Counted from the stretch's first letter, positions 12,974-23,648 are shown. The stretch: DNA of 64,000 nt from Agarophyton chilense (GCA_030374765.1 JARGXX010000028.1:372001-436000); one strand, 5' to 3'. Notes: generated by a model from the sequence alone, not told the origin. Made by a program: numbers and translations.

Positions 12974-13640
12974 TGTAGTGTTCTACTATGTCGGGGAATC
13001 CGATATGTTGGTTTTTCGCGAAGTCGTGGTAGGAACTCATAAGTGAGTGATATCATCAAACTTTTGATATGAAACGGCACACCGCGTAGAATGCCTAGAG
13101 GCAGAATGTCTTAGTGGGACACGTGGTATCACGAGTGGAGTGGCTTGCAACGGCGCATGTAGTGGCGATCCACGTGGCTGGTTTTACTACCCTTTGTAGC
13201 TAGACGTCCATTAGGGACCATACCCATACAGTGGTTTGGCTAAGTGGCTGACCACTGGGTATTATTTATATATTTATTTGGGCACTCACCCTGGTACACA
13301 GTATATAGTGTACCAGAGGTGAGCGCCGACTCCAAGTAAAGGAGACAACATGGGCATCATGACTATTCTGTTCCTCGCTTAGGATTCCTTAACCGGAGAT
13401 CCGGACGAGCTATAATAGATAGTCAGCCCCCTACCACTTCCCGAGCCGTCTCGTACCTACGTTTCATCAACGTTTTACAGTGGCACTGTTAACCCTCTCT
13501 GGCGAGTAGTGGCCTTACACCCCACTTCCAGCTCGCTGGTGTTGTAGCTCTACCACCCCTTTTCTTTCGCCGCAAGCGACCCATCGGCAGTCCGGACGCT
13601 GTCGCAGGTGTCTGCTCTCTCCGTTAGAGCGGATATTACA
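12974..13640 (+). repeat. Solo LTR (667 bp) of another LTR element
   Basis: Starts TGTAGTG, ends GATATTACA, and is flanked by a perfect 5-bp duplication TTCGG (12969-12973 and 13641-13645). It carries a TATA-like stretch (TATTTATATATTTATT at about 13263). Next to it is an imperfect inverted repeat, GCACTCACCCTGGTACAC / GTGTACCAGAGGTGAGCGC, at about 13281-13325. There is no coding capacity, so it is what remains after recombination between two LTRs. Orientation is inferred only from the TATA position. Confidence 0.85.
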
Positions 13641-13645
13641 TTCGG

Positions 13646-13715
13646 GTTCTTACGGCGAGCCGTTTCCGCTTCAACAGCATTTACGATGAAGTCGAAGCCG
13701 GCGTCTGTGAGGTTG
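13646..13715. repeat. Second copy of the 70-bp duplication in copia-1 gag
   Basis: Partner of 12899-12968, on the other side of the solo LTR. Confidence 0.85.
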
Positions 13716-14237
13716 AACATCATGGCCAAACGAACGAAAGAGTTTTGAAGGCTTCGGATGAGCTTTGAAACCTTTTATTTGTCCGAAAGCTCTTCGTCGA
13801 AGGTTGAAATTTCCCCAACAATTTCCAAGAACTTAGACACATGCTTGTTACAGTCTTCACTATCTCTGAACACGAGAATGTCTAAGCGATGACGGATGTT
13901 CTGGACAGCTTTTGCATTTGATTTGGTGTACAATCTCTTCAGTTCATCCCAAAGGTCCTTGGCCGTTTTGTCGTCGTTGTCAACAAAGGTATGGACGGGA
14001 GCAAGAGCAAAATCACCGAGGCATAATATGATAGTACTATTTTTTAAACGTACTTGTCGAACCAAGATCTCATTGCACGGTTATTGAGATTGAATCCTTC
14101 GGGGCAAGGTTTTAAACCGCATAGAAAAACGTCGTCCAGGCGAAGATACGCTAGAAGACGACGGCGCCATAGAATGTAGTCTGTGGGCACATTGAGCTTA
14201 GGTAGCTTTCCAAAGAGAGCCTCTTGACCACCTGAAA

Positions 14238-15833
14238 TTGTTTGTGGATGTGGGTATAAGATTTACATATTTAAGCGGGAAAGGTGTCCGCAAGGTTAAC
14301 CTGCTTGAGCCAGAAAGGAGTCCGCGTGATCAATCTGATTTAGCGGGAGAGGAGTCCGCGACAACTTTAGTGGCAAAGATTTCTTTTTCTTCTTTTTTTT
14401 CAACTTCGCCCGTCCCATACGAGTGTAGGCAGTAATTAAAACTTAAGGTGATCCTAGTCCAACGCAGAGAGCTAGGCGATCGATGCAGTACAGGTCCCCG
14501 CAATTAAGCAGCTAACCCCGCACCATCAAGACCCGACCTTTGAAAAAAAAAATTTCTCTACGCTCCGATGACTATTTGTGACTGAAACTAAACGATGAGA
14601 CACCCTGTCACCGAAGGTCCGCAGAGCACACTCTAGCAGAGATTTATACAGTTTGATGCATTCCAAGTGGATTGGTTCAAGTCCCCAATCGATTTCCGAC
14701 CCGGTTCTCAGCATGACAGTTACAAACTTTCATCAAAGTCCATGCTGCCCTAGATACTTTTTTTGATTATGTGGGTACCCGGATGATGTTACATGACTTA
14801 TGCAAACATCTCTCAGCAGTCTGCTCGCGGAAGCCCTTGACAGAGGCAGGTGCAACTTCCCACCACCTCTAATTCATATATACCCTCAGCTCTCCGTGGT
14901 GATTGAGGGACTTCAATTTAAACCTTCGAAGGTAGAGAGCTTCTCGACCTGTAAGAACAGTGAGATATGTTGTCGATTGAATTTATCTCTCTCTCCAGAT
15001 AGATAAAACGTAAGACCCGGAGAAATGCGATAGCATCAGTCGGTCAAACCTTGACCCAAGAATGGCTCAAGAAGGGAATCCAAGGCGCGGTGAAGAAACG
15101 AAAGCCATAGGACCAAGGCACAGAGGGAAGGCGAAAACCGAAAAACCGATGTATGGAGAGAAGGCGCAATCATCAAAACCAAGTCGTACAGTAGAGGCTC
15201 AAGCAGCAACATTGATGCGCGGAGGAGAGGTGGAAGCCGAAGAACAAATGAAGCGTGCAGGCCATCAGGATGAAAAAATGCAGAGGATAAATGCCAAGAA
15301 CGGGCTGAAGCTGCCAAGAACGGTCTGAAGCTGGAGCCCGATGATATTCAAAGGCCGAACGCCTAGAAGCGCGAAGGCCAAAGGCTGAAAAAATCGCGCA
15401 AAAAGATGGTTGATAAAGCGCGGAGGACGGAGGCTGAGGATGCATGAAGGTAGAATGCAAAGAAGTGTAGAGTCTGAAGGCCGAGGATGCGCGAAGGTCC
15501 AATGCTAAGAAGCGCGGAGGCCTAGAGGCGTGTGGCCGTGCTAATACGAGCCTGAAGAAGGGCAAAAGCGGTGGGTTGATGGAACGCAAAAGCCGAAAGC
15601 TCTGACAAAGAACGGAGGCCGAGAGGCCAAGAAAGCGCGGGAGCCAAAAGTTCGTACGAAGTGTGGATCACGGAAGGCCGAGGAAGCGTGAAAGTCGCAG
15701 TTTGATAAAGCGCAAAGGCCGAAGGTCAAGGATGCGCGGAGGGTGAAAAATGAGAAGCGCGGGGGCCGGAGGCCGAATATAGACCCAAAGGCGACGCGAA
15801 AGATAGCTCAGAGGGGCGCTCCAGTTGTGCGCA
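14238..15833 (-). other. copia-1 leader with purine-rich imperfect repeats
   Basis: A 1.6-kb stretch between the primer site and gag with no recognised protein. From about 15290 to 15800 the plus strand is strongly A/G-rich. It repeats variants of GAAGGCCGAGGAAGCGCG at irregular 20-50-bp spacing, so open frames on both strands here (15062-15328 +, 15173-15729 -) are composition artefacts. It may be a minisatellite-like leader or an unrelated insertion. Confidence 0.5.
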
Positions 15834-15853
15834 GACCCAGGCGAATGCCACCA
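15834..15853 (-). promoter_or_regulatory. copia-1 primer-binding site
   Basis: Directly next to the inner end of the 5' LTR. On the minus strand it reads TGGTGGCATTCGCCTGGGTC, which would pair with a tRNA 3' end of the form ...GAATGCCACCA. Which tRNA is unknown. Confidence 0.6.
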
Positions 15854-16035
15854 TGTTGAAACTGGAGCACTGGAGCCTCCCTTTCTTCGTCTCTCCGACG
15901 GTGGGTGTGACCACTGTCGGCGGCCGTGCGTTTTATTTGTTTCGGTGCAAGCTACAGAATAAGGCGCAGTGTACACGTAATGATGCGTGCATCGTGCTGT
16001 GCCTTCGCCTTGCAAAAGATGCACGGATATTAACA
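15854..16035 (-). repeat. copia-1 5' LTR
   Basis: 182 bp, TGTTGA to TTAACA, the partner of 8684-8865. Flanked on the outside by CACAA. Confidence 0.9.
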
Positions 16036-17076
16036 CACAACAAGGTGGACTGCACTGGAGCGGAAAGCAACCTGCGTAGTGATTGCACTCATGCGTAGCG
16101 AGCAAGTATGGAACATTCTGGCAAGAGATAGCTATTTTCGGTGAGCGTGACAAGCGTTTCCATATATTTTCAAAGAACTCCTATTTTGTGTCAATGATTG
16201 CGTTAAAGTTGTTGCCTTGTCGTACATTTAAATTATTGTTTGGAAAACTTGAAATACTTGCAAAGTTTGGAACAAACCGTTGAAACACTGTGCATGGACT
16301 CAAACACGAGCGGGTTGTCGTTTTGTTCGTAGTAACATTTGCTCCACAAAGAAAGTAGTAGGTGTCAGTGTAAAACTGTAGCGTGTTTTGTGAGATGACT
16401 TGTACTTAGGTAGTTGATCGAGTTATGTAAAAAATGAGAATTATTCAGATGAAAGATAACATTGGCTGACTGTAACAAAGTCAAAACAGTTTTTACATGC
16501 TGACTGTGTTTTTAAACTTTGCCAACAAAAGCGGTCATGATTCCGGCGCCTCGAGAAGGTGTTGAAATGCAGGGGAATGGTATCGTGTAGGTACCAACGG
16601 TAGTAGAAAAGAGATTGGTCCCTGTTGGTTGCGTATTTTCTCTGGAAGCAACCGCGGCCATTTTTGCGTCGCTGTTTATTAGTACGCTATAATAGGTTTG
16701 GGTGTCGGGCGGGCCACTGTCATGTGGCGCTGTGATTTGCTGAATCAGCAGTGCTGATAGTATGAGCGCTCGAGGTGCGAGTGTAATTTGACGCAAACAA
16801 GCACTGTGTGAATGTGGAGATTGCCGGTGTGTTTTTTTAAGAGATATTTTAAAACATGTGCTCTTCGCTAAGTAGGGGGCACCTATTCATATAATATGAA
16901 ACAAGTCCATACTAGAAGAGTAAATAGTGAACGAACACTGCAGTTTATTGATGAAATTAGGCACCAATATTACGCTCCTGCGTCAAATGGCAAAATGCCA
17001 AAGCGTGGCTCACATCTGCTTCCCTTCTGGTTTACCTGTGGGCCGCTGGTGTTGATGTAGAGAACATCCCGACAAG
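16036..17076. other. No supported gene
   Basis: An open minus-strand frame at 16512-16796 begins only at TTG and shows no domain. The rest is non-coding, AT-rich sequence. Confidence 0.4.
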
Positions 17077-17460
17077 TTACATTGAGAAAACCTTGGTACC
17101 CAACGAAATAGCCTGCACCACGCCCTCCTGGTTCACGTAAGCACGCGAGCCCGACAAAAGCATAGTGTTATCGGTCTGATACCCACCGATCCAGCTGTCG
17201 ATGATCGAATAAGGGCGGCCTTCCGGACGCTGCTTGGCCCAAAAGCGGATCACAAACGGAGCAACTCCATCCCTTCCTGCGGCGTTGCTGTTCACCCACA
17301 TAAAGTCGCCCTTCAAGGAGGAAATGGACAACGATCCAACTGGGCTCGATGAGGAGGCGTACTCACCGTCGACTTGACCATTTGATGAGTTGGTGGCGTA
17401 AATAGATATTTTCTGCACACCGTCGTCCGAGGTGTACGTACCGCGCTCTGGAAGACCCAT
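17077..17460 (-). CDS. Small avidin-like beta-barrel protein (tentative)
   Basis: 127 codons from an ATG at 17458-17460, intact to its stop. There is no signal peptide. The pattern suggests an eight-strand barrel: GTYTSDDG near the start, VDGEYASSSS, then APFVIRFWAKQ, SIIDSWIGGYQ, TMLLSGSRAYVNQEG and ISLGTKVF at the end. Avidin-family proteins have the same order (G-x-W strand, G-x-Y-x-S, W-x-G-Q-Y, W-L-L-T-S-G, G-x-D-x-F) and the same length, about 125 residues. The first biotin-stacking Trp is not conserved here (Tyr in GTYTS), so biotin binding is doubtful. A TATA box lies about 105 bp upstream and nothing breaks the frame. It reads as a host gene, with the family assignment uncertain. Confidence 0.5.
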   Translation of the reverse strand: MGLPERGTYTSDDGVQKISIYATNSSNGQVDGEYASSSSPVGSLSISSLKGDFMWVNSNAAGRDGVAPFVIRFWAKQRPEGRPYSIIDSWIGGYQTDNTMLLSGSRAYVNQEGVVQAISLGTKVFSM

Positions 17461-17562
17461 GGTTTTTTGCGTGAGGGTTGATGTGAGACACAGTTAATGG
17501 TGGATGCGAACGGGATTGGGGCTGAGACGAGCGCTGTGAGGAAGATGCGCGGGGATGAGGAG

Positions 17563-17571
17563 GAATTTATA
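17563..17571 (-). promoter_or_regulatory. TATA box for 17077-17460
   Basis: The minus strand reads GCGCTATAAATTCC, about 105 bp upstream of the ATG. It is followed by a C-rich 5' leader with no upstream ATG. Confidence 0.6.
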
Positions 17572-18413
17572 GCGCAAGATATTGAAGCACAACCTTTCAA
17601 GTGGGGCGCTCTCTCTGGCTACTATCGGTGATGTACTGCTGTAGTCGAATACCCCAACTGTAGGTCATTGTTTGAAACTTCTGTGGCAAAACATTGAAAC
17701 TTGCGCAGATTAAGTTATTGTTTGTGTGATGAAGATAGTTGGATGCATAAAACTGCTTCCAAGGCATTGCGTGCTTTGCATCCAAAAGTGGCCATCATTG
17801 ACGTGATGATATCGATGGGCATGTTGCGCGTGACTAAAGTATCTGCCTAGGGTTGTGCTGCGAACGTGGTCCATTTGAACACACACGACCAAACTAAGTC
17901 CTGGAGGAAGGTGACATCAGCGAAATGCTGTAAACGCTTTTGAGTTTTCTCATTTCAACAGCGATTCAACTCATTGGCGAATACAGAGCATGGGGACGGC
18001 GTGACGCAATGAAACCCTACCGACTGACGCACCTCGCTATGAACCGCCCTTGTTCTCTGCAATTCAAAAACATCTTTTCAAATTATGGTTCAAAAAATGA
18101 ATAAAAAGTCGTTTTGGCCTCCTTGCATACTTCTAGCTTCCAAATTGCTCTGTGCACACACACATCAACATATTTTGTCAATACCACACGAGATGTCAAC
18201 GAGGCCACAAATTCTGTCCTAAAACCCTCATCCTATCGTTTGTTTATGTGGCTGTCTCCTGTTCCTCATTTCAGAAAAGCTTCTTCAATCCACTGACGTT
18301 CGGGTAGAAGAAAAAATGTCTAAAGCAGAATACCATACATCGTCTTCCAGACATTTCTCCTTTAATTTTGAGTCTCGTAATAGCTTTGATAGACGCCCAA
18401 ACACCTCAAATAA
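17572..18413. other. No gene recognised
   Basis: Only short frames without domains. The gypsy remnant begins at about 18390. Confidence 0.4.
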
Positions 18414-19948
18414 ATGAGAGAAAAACGAGCGAGCGGTCTCGGTCATATCCGATCTTTGACCAACTTGCTCCGCTTGCATTCTTTCAGGTTGGCACTTACC
18501 TCTGCCCCCGTCCTAGCTCATCCCTACTCATTCAAACCGTTCATCTTGGCCACCGATGCCTCCAAGTACGTCGTCGGAGCAACCCTTTCTCAAAACGGCC
18601 ATCCCATCGCCTTCTTTTCTCACCGCCTCTCACCCGCCGAGAACAACTTGGACACGGGAGACCAGCCAGCTTTTGGCTGTCATGATAGCTCTACGTGTGT
18701 GGAGCCCGTACCTACGCGGCCGTCGGGCCATCCTCCACAACGACCATGACCCCATCCGATACCTACAGTCGAAGCGCAAGCCCAGTTGTAGACAATGTGG
18801 ATGATTGGGCAAAATACAGGAACATTCCTTTCAATTCCAACAAACAGTTTGCGACACTAGTACCGCTGCAGGCGTCCAAACATTGCCATAGTTTGACTGC
18901 TCCCGACGCTCTACAGAACCGAAGACTTGGCTACCAGCATCCCTGCCGCACACAACTCAACCTCGGAGCCTGCTGAAGACGTTCAAGCACTTCTCAACCA
19001 CCTGGAGGCGCATCCGCTGTTGCCAACAGCCTAGCAACCACAAACATCAGCATATTCAATGGACTCATCTACTCGAAAGAAACTGGCTCCCTTCGACTCT
19101 ACATCCTCTCAAGTTCACTCAGCATCCAGCTTCTCACCTAGTTCCATGGTATTGGCCAAGCGGGAACGGACAAGACATACTACTGTGCGGGCAGAAGCAT
19201 CTATTGGCCGCACATGTACAAACAAGTACTCCGTTTCATCCGCTTTTTCCGGTCGTTTCAAGCAAACAAGACCGACAACCAACCTCCGAACAGACTCCAT
19301 CAGCCTCTTCTCATCCCAAACAGGTGCTGGAAGATGGTAACCTTCGACATCCTCACCGAACTACCGGTCTCCGAGCACGGGTTTGACGCTATACTCGTGT
19401 ACATGACACGCCGAAATTCGAAATCTACTATCGCTCGAAAATATTTCGCATCCGCCGCGGTCACCTAAAAGATCCACACAGTCCAACACCGCCGGGAACT
19501 CGTCTTTCTTAACCGGGTGACTTGGCAATCTTGCGAGCTAAGAGGCTCTCTCTCACGTTGTACTACGCTACCGCGAAAATGGAAGCAAAGGTCTATCGGC
19601 CCCTTCCGCATTCGCCATCGTAGAGGGCCGGTAACCTAGCGCATCGAACATCCGCCTATAATGCCCTGCGAACAAGATGTCTTTCACGTCGCGAAGCTCC
19701 GCCGATTTTTCCACGAGAAAAAAAGCCTGTTGGACGTTGTATTCGACGGTGATTGCTCCGTGGAACTGGAAGTCGCAGCGTCCTCGCGCGCAAGACGTTT
19801 ACCAAACGCGTGTGCTACCTCGTGCCTTTCGAGAACGAAGCCCGCAAACACGCAGTCTGGGTTCCACGAACCGCACAACCGCAACTGTAAAGAGAAAGGG
19901 ACAGCTTTTCTACGTTTTGATCCTTCGATGAGGACATCTTCAGCCTAA
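18414..19948 (+). pseudogene. Ty3/gypsy RNase H, integrase and C-terminal remnant
   Basis: Plus strand, many frame changes. It starts inside the RT thumb and RNase [12 protein letters not shown], then [38 protein letters not shown] and [16 protein letters not shown] second block near 19180-19460 is integrase: the zinc-finger end (LLCGQKH, then IYWPHMYKQVLRF) and the core start WKMVTFDILTELPVSEHGFD. A third block (19630-19730) is the C-terminal motif DVFHVAKLRRFF seen at the end of many gypsy integrases. RT palm, gag and much of the integrase core are missing, so this is a truncated, internally deleted copy. Confidence 0.85.
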
Positions 19949-19959
19949 AGGAGAGCAAA

Positions 19960-20151
19960 TGTAACAACACTTAAGACTTTAACATTTCATACAGAACGTT
20001 TATCAGTTAGTGTAGAACGTTCACTAGCTAAATTAGTCGTCATAGTAGTGTAAGCTACAATATGGTCACGCACCACTACTATAGACGTCAGGTATTTAAA
20101 ACTTAAACGTTTAGGCTCTAGTACAATTCCTTAGGTTGCAACAACTTTACA
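19960..20151 (+). repeat. Possible 3' LTR of the 18.4-19.9 kb gypsy remnant
   Basis: The purine tract AAAGGAGAGCAAA (19947-19959) is followed at once by TGTAACAACACTT, and a matching ...CAACAACTTTACA occurs near 20151. The position after pol and the polypurine tract suggest a 3' LTR. No second copy is present, so the end is approximate. Confidence 0.45.
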
Positions 20152-21190
20152 ACCCGCATAACGAACAGCCCTACGTACTACTCGAAGGCCTACAAGTAAA
20201 GCTCCTGCCTCCGCTTGCTCTCCCGACTCCCGGGGCAAGCGGAACGCGCAGACAGTACTCTCTTTTCTCAATTTTCAGTGCATTTGAGCATATATGCGCG
20301 CATCCTCACATCTCCGATTCCTGTCCACAATGATGCTGTTGATGGCCTCGATGTGGTTGCTCTCGCTCGGAATCAAGGGCACTAATTCGAGCTCGGATCC
20401 ATGTTGGTGGTCAGCCACCTGGGTTCATCATCAGCAGGTGCTTCCCCTTTACTGCCCCCTTTTGCTGCTCAAGATCTTCTGTCGTAATCGATCTACGCTC
20501 TCTGTGTTTCTGTTCTGTTGCATCTTCCACGAACACATAATTAATACACGAATCTGACCTCTTCCACTGCGTGCTCCACGCCAGCTTTAAGTAAATCCGC
20601 CAGCGTGCATCATTGTTTATGTTCCTACGGCTGACGACGCCGTGATCGATTATGATGATACCACTGCCCCATAAGATGAGCTCATTGGTGATGACCTCGT
20701 GCTTCAGCGCTACAACAATCAGCTCCCGCCCAACTACTGAACCTCCCTTCATGACGAACGTCGCCTATTAAACCACGCCTTGGCACCGCTGGTTGCAGCA
20801 AAAGCGTGAAAGCCTTCAACCGTACCGGGCTGCCGAAGAGTATAGTCGAACTTAACACCGCTGCTGGGCTTTGTAAATCATTTACCCTCCTTTTTTCTAT
20901 ATTTCCTGGTATCATGTCATCATAAAAGAGAATTGGTTGTTTATGATAAAAAAGCAACCAATTTTGTGGATTGGGTTGTTTATGATAATAAACTATAAAT
21001 TCTCTTTTATGACTGAAATGCACCACTTTCCCACTTTAGACATGCACATAAACGACTGGCACACAACTGTCCACACACGAGCATTATGAGGTGCTTCTTC
21101 GCAACAAAACAAACAGCAAATTGCGCATATCAAACATCCCACAACCCTTAAGTTGTTGAGCAAAGAACCAAAAAAGCGTCAAGCTGGTAG
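20152..21190. other. No gene recognised; contains a small inverted repeat
   Basis: No supported coding. See the separate entry for the inverted repeat at 20921-21011. Confidence 0.4.
20921..21011. repeat. 91-bp inverted-repeat element or hairpin
   Basis: Perfect 14-bp inverted ends CATAAAAGAGAATT (20921-20934) and AATTCTCTTTTATG (20998-21011). Inside are two direct copies of GGTTGTTTATGATA (about 20935 and 20974). It could be a tiny MITE or a stem-loop. No target duplication was identified. Confidence 0.5.
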
Positions 21191-21195
21191 CAGAA

Positions 21196-21200
21196 TATAA
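21196..21200 (+). promoter_or_regulatory. TATA box for 21279-21878
   Basis: CAGAATATAAACAGC, about 80 bp upstream of the ATG. Confidence 0.6.
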
Positions 21201-21278
21201 ACAGCCGCAGCGTCGGCACTACTAGATCCCCACCCCATCTCAACAAATAAGAAGAGTACGGCATATCGCAACTACAAC

Positions 21279-21878
21279 ATGAGCGGATCCAACGACACTC
21301 TGAGCCTAATGATTCTTCTGGACCTCCCCAATTCAGAATTCTTTTGCGTCGTAGAGAGTTTCCTCGAAATTCTGGTCCGAGTTGAGGGAAGAAATCGCTC
21401 GGTTCATTACAATGCCAGGTGCATTTCGTACATCCATGCTGTGCCCCCCATTATGCGCGTCGTGTACCTACAAGCGTTGTACTACATGTACATCTTGACC
21501 CAAGACGCTGCCTTACCCAGTTTCGACAGCTACACGGCAAAGCTCCACTTTACACACGCTCTACTACTGGCCCTTGACGAGGTGGAGCCCGGAGTAGTTA
21601 CCCGGCGTCAACTAGCTCGCCTGGCCGGAATTCCGCGTTCAGTGATTCGCGAAAGCCAGCGCTCAGTCCGCGACGTTCTTAGATGGTTCAGAACGCCTTC
21701 AGATCGCGTTTTGGGCCGCTTCATCTCCAAAATAGTGCATGACATCTGCCGCGAAGGCGCCAACCGCAGTTGGAACGGTCATCGTCGCATCCGCCGCATG
21801 GGACAAGTTCTTCTTTCTCACTCTCGAGAAGAAGAGGAATCCCCACATCACAGTGAGACGCACTTTTCTATCCTCTAA
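21279..21878 (+). CDS. Cyclin-box-like small protein (tentative)
   Basis: 199 codons, intact, ATG at 21279 and TAA at 21876-21878, with AATAAA at about 21991. The central part (residues about 60-145) is helical: VVYLQALYYMYIL, then FDSYTAKLHFTHALLLALDE, then TRRQLARLAGIPRSVIRESQ, then VRDVLRWF. This spacing is like the PHO80-type cyclin box (R-x-L-xY-I, N-x-HR-LL-ALL-A-K, a helix ending in L-GI, then E-x-LxxL-W), but the signature Arg/Lys/Glu residues are only partly present. The C-terminus is basic, then acidic (SREEEESPHHSE). Good start context, a TATA box and a poly(A) signal support a real host gene; the family is a guess. Confidence 0.55.
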   Translation: MSGSNDTLSLMILLDLPNSEFFCVVESFLEILVRVEGRNRSVHYNARCISYIHAVPPIMRVVYLQALYYMYILTQDAALPSFDSYTAKLHFTHALLLALDEVEPGVVTRRQLARLAGIPRSVIRESQRSVRDVLRWFRTPSDRVLGRFISKIVHDICREGANRSWNGHRRIRRMGQVLLSHSREEEESPHHSETHFSIL

Positions 21879-22371
21879 CAACTATTAGTTTATACCCTAT
21901 ATCGATACTAGAATACATTGCAAAAAGCATTCTGTCTAGCCTTTTCTTTCTTTTAACCTTTAAAGCCCAAGATAAAATGTAAACATTGTAATAAATCTAT
22001 CAGTATGTACTTTTCCGATTTCAAAAATCGCGATCTTGATAAGAGTATGCGAGACCCAGCATGTTGAGGTCAGCAGCTGTTTGAGTTTCTGCTAACTGCG
22101 AGAAAAGGTTACTTCTGTTCCCCAGCACAAAAGTGCTGTCTAAACTTTTAAAATTGCTTTGTTGCGCATGGTTGTGGCGCAAGAGGTTGTGTTTGGATAA
22201 AAGGTGGTTGGTGTCTTAAGAACAACTACGAGTTTCTTGTTCGGAAAGCAGTTCTAAAAAGGCTAACTAACATTGGGCTGCGCCCGATGTGATGCAATCG
22301 CGAATAGCATACTGCATGGGGCTGTGTGCGCCCTACGAGTGGGTGACTACAACCCACAACACTTCTTTTCT
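21879..22371. other. 3' flank, no gene recognised
   Basis: Holds the AATAAA at about 21991 that probably ends the upstream gene. Nothing else seen. Confidence 0.4.
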
Positions 22372-23235
22372 TCAAAGACAGAGCTCGTTTCTAGCCTTAA
22401 AATCCAGATTAGAAGGGGCGTTCTCGCGGTGCAAGAGTTCCAAACGCCGTTCAGAGACGTCTGTGTGCATACCTGCGAGCGGTTCCAAAGTGTCTTCAGA
22501 TTTTCTAAGTACTATCAATAGTAAGTGCACGAACATCTGACTACTCTCAGTCAAAAGTTCCAAAACCCGTCTGACAGGCATACCGGTTTCCGAGGAGAGG
22601 ACGTGGGCCTGCACAAACTGTTCTTCTGATTGTCTCGCTCGAAGACAACATTGAAGCGTTTCTTCTGCAGCGCTGGCACTAAGACAAGGTACACTTCAGT
22701 TCATGGAGAAGTTGTACATCTGTTAGTACCAATTGATACGTTCTTCCCAGAATTCCAGCTTCTCACGTAACTGACGCTCTGTCCTTCAACAACAAGCTTC
22801 GTTCCATCGCCAATCGGTACAACATGATTCTCGGAGGGCCTGGCAGCTCCGGGAGAGCAGTCTCGGGAAATGCACCAGAGTCGACGTAGCATTTCCTCAA
22901 CGAATTAGAATGACCAATGGACTCAAGACGTCTTACACTTTTGGAGACCTCAACTTGATTCTATCGGCCGTCAGTACCACTGCTGTTTTTTCGTTCAGCA
23001 CTGTCAAAACAGTCAGCCCTCGTTGTGTTCCAAACGATCACAGTGGTAACACTTGAGCAGCTTCTTCTTCTTAGGCTTCGACTCATCGTCCAAGCCTTTG
23101 ACAGAACTGTGCAAAGAATTCTTGGCACTGGAAATCAGCAGTGCCATACGGTCCAAACATTTAAAACGTTTCAAAGTGCTAAAACCGTTGTTTGAAGGAG
23201 TCTGTGTCGGGCCACAAATTCAGACAAACCACTGA
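22372..23235 (-). pseudogene. Copia-type gag and protease scrap
   Basis: Minus strand, badly broken. Near 23060-22990 a knuckle-like CYHCDRLEHNEG is followed by stops. Near 22890-22700 the protease region reads NHVVPIGDGTKLVVEGQ, matching the copia pattern VPIGDG-x-V-G just after the D-S-G-A-S-xH site, which is itself lost. A further frame (22614-22372) has no clear match. Assignment rests on these two blocks. Confidence 0.5.
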
Positions 23236-23648
23236 AATGGCAATGGTCATAACTTCATATTCTAAAGGCGCGTTTGGATGAAAGCGTCATAGACACCGTC
23301 TCGGGGCCTTATACCTGAACGATTGGGAACAAACGAACTTCGTTGTTACATTTACGTCATGTGTTGTACTCAATTTCAATGCGGGTCTCGACAGAAAAGT
23401 GCCGGCGCGCTCGCGCATGGCTCGGAATCGACTCGGTGGCGTCCGTCTCGAATGTCGTCATGTGTACGCGGTTTTCGATGCATGTGGCACTTGAAGAAGG
23501 GGAAGAAGAAGAAGACGTGCATCAAGGCACAGCGAAAGATGATTTACTGCATTGCGAACGGCGACTATGAGATGCTCTTCCTCCATAAACACAGCAGCGC
23601 TCCCGAAGACGACGCATCACGCCGCGACAACCAGCCGGTCACAGCGCG
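23236..23648. other. No gene recognised
   Basis: Short plus-strand frames near 23323-23652 converge on the Kazal-like gene, show no domain and are likely chance. Confidence 0.35.

Larger units (their letters stand above)
12692..14237 (-). pseudogene. copia-1 gag, split by a solo LTR
   Basis: Gag reads from about 14237, beginning EALFGKLPKLNVPTDYILWR, a typical copia gag N-terminus. It shifts frame near 14060 and continues to 13775 (LWDELKRLYTKSNAKAVQNI). It is then broken by a 75-bp tandem duplication and the solo LTR at 12974-13640. It resumes at 12916-12692 with a basic nucleocapsid holding an intact CCHC knuckle, CYYCGRRGHYARDC. The duplicated stretch reads LTDAGFDSIVNAVEAEMARR and is present on both sides of the solo LTR. 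Confidence 0.8.
8684..16035 (-). mobile_element. copia-1: complete but decayed Ty1/copia retrotransposon
   Basis: A 7.35-kb element bounded by 182-bp LTRs (8684-8865 and 15854-16035), both starting TGTTG and ending TTAACA. The flanks CATAA (8679-8683) and CACAA (16036-16040) are a 5-bp target duplication with one change. On the minus strand the order is 5' LTR, primer site, long leader, gag with a CCHC knuckle, protease, integrase, reverse transcriptase, RNase H, A/T-rich 3' region and 3' LTR. The order integrase before RT defines Ty1/copia. A solo LTR of another family sits inside gag. By hand count the LTRs differ at about 25 of 182 positions, roughly 20 of them transitions, so the insertion is old. 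Confidence 0.9.

Noticed and set aside
15062-15729. Open frames on both strands in the copia-1 leader
   Set aside because: They follow from purine-rich repeats with few stops; no domain.
16512-16796. A 94-residue minus-strand protein
   Set aside because: It starts at TTG, has no domain and no promoter signs, unlike the ATG and TATA box of the gene at 17077-17460.
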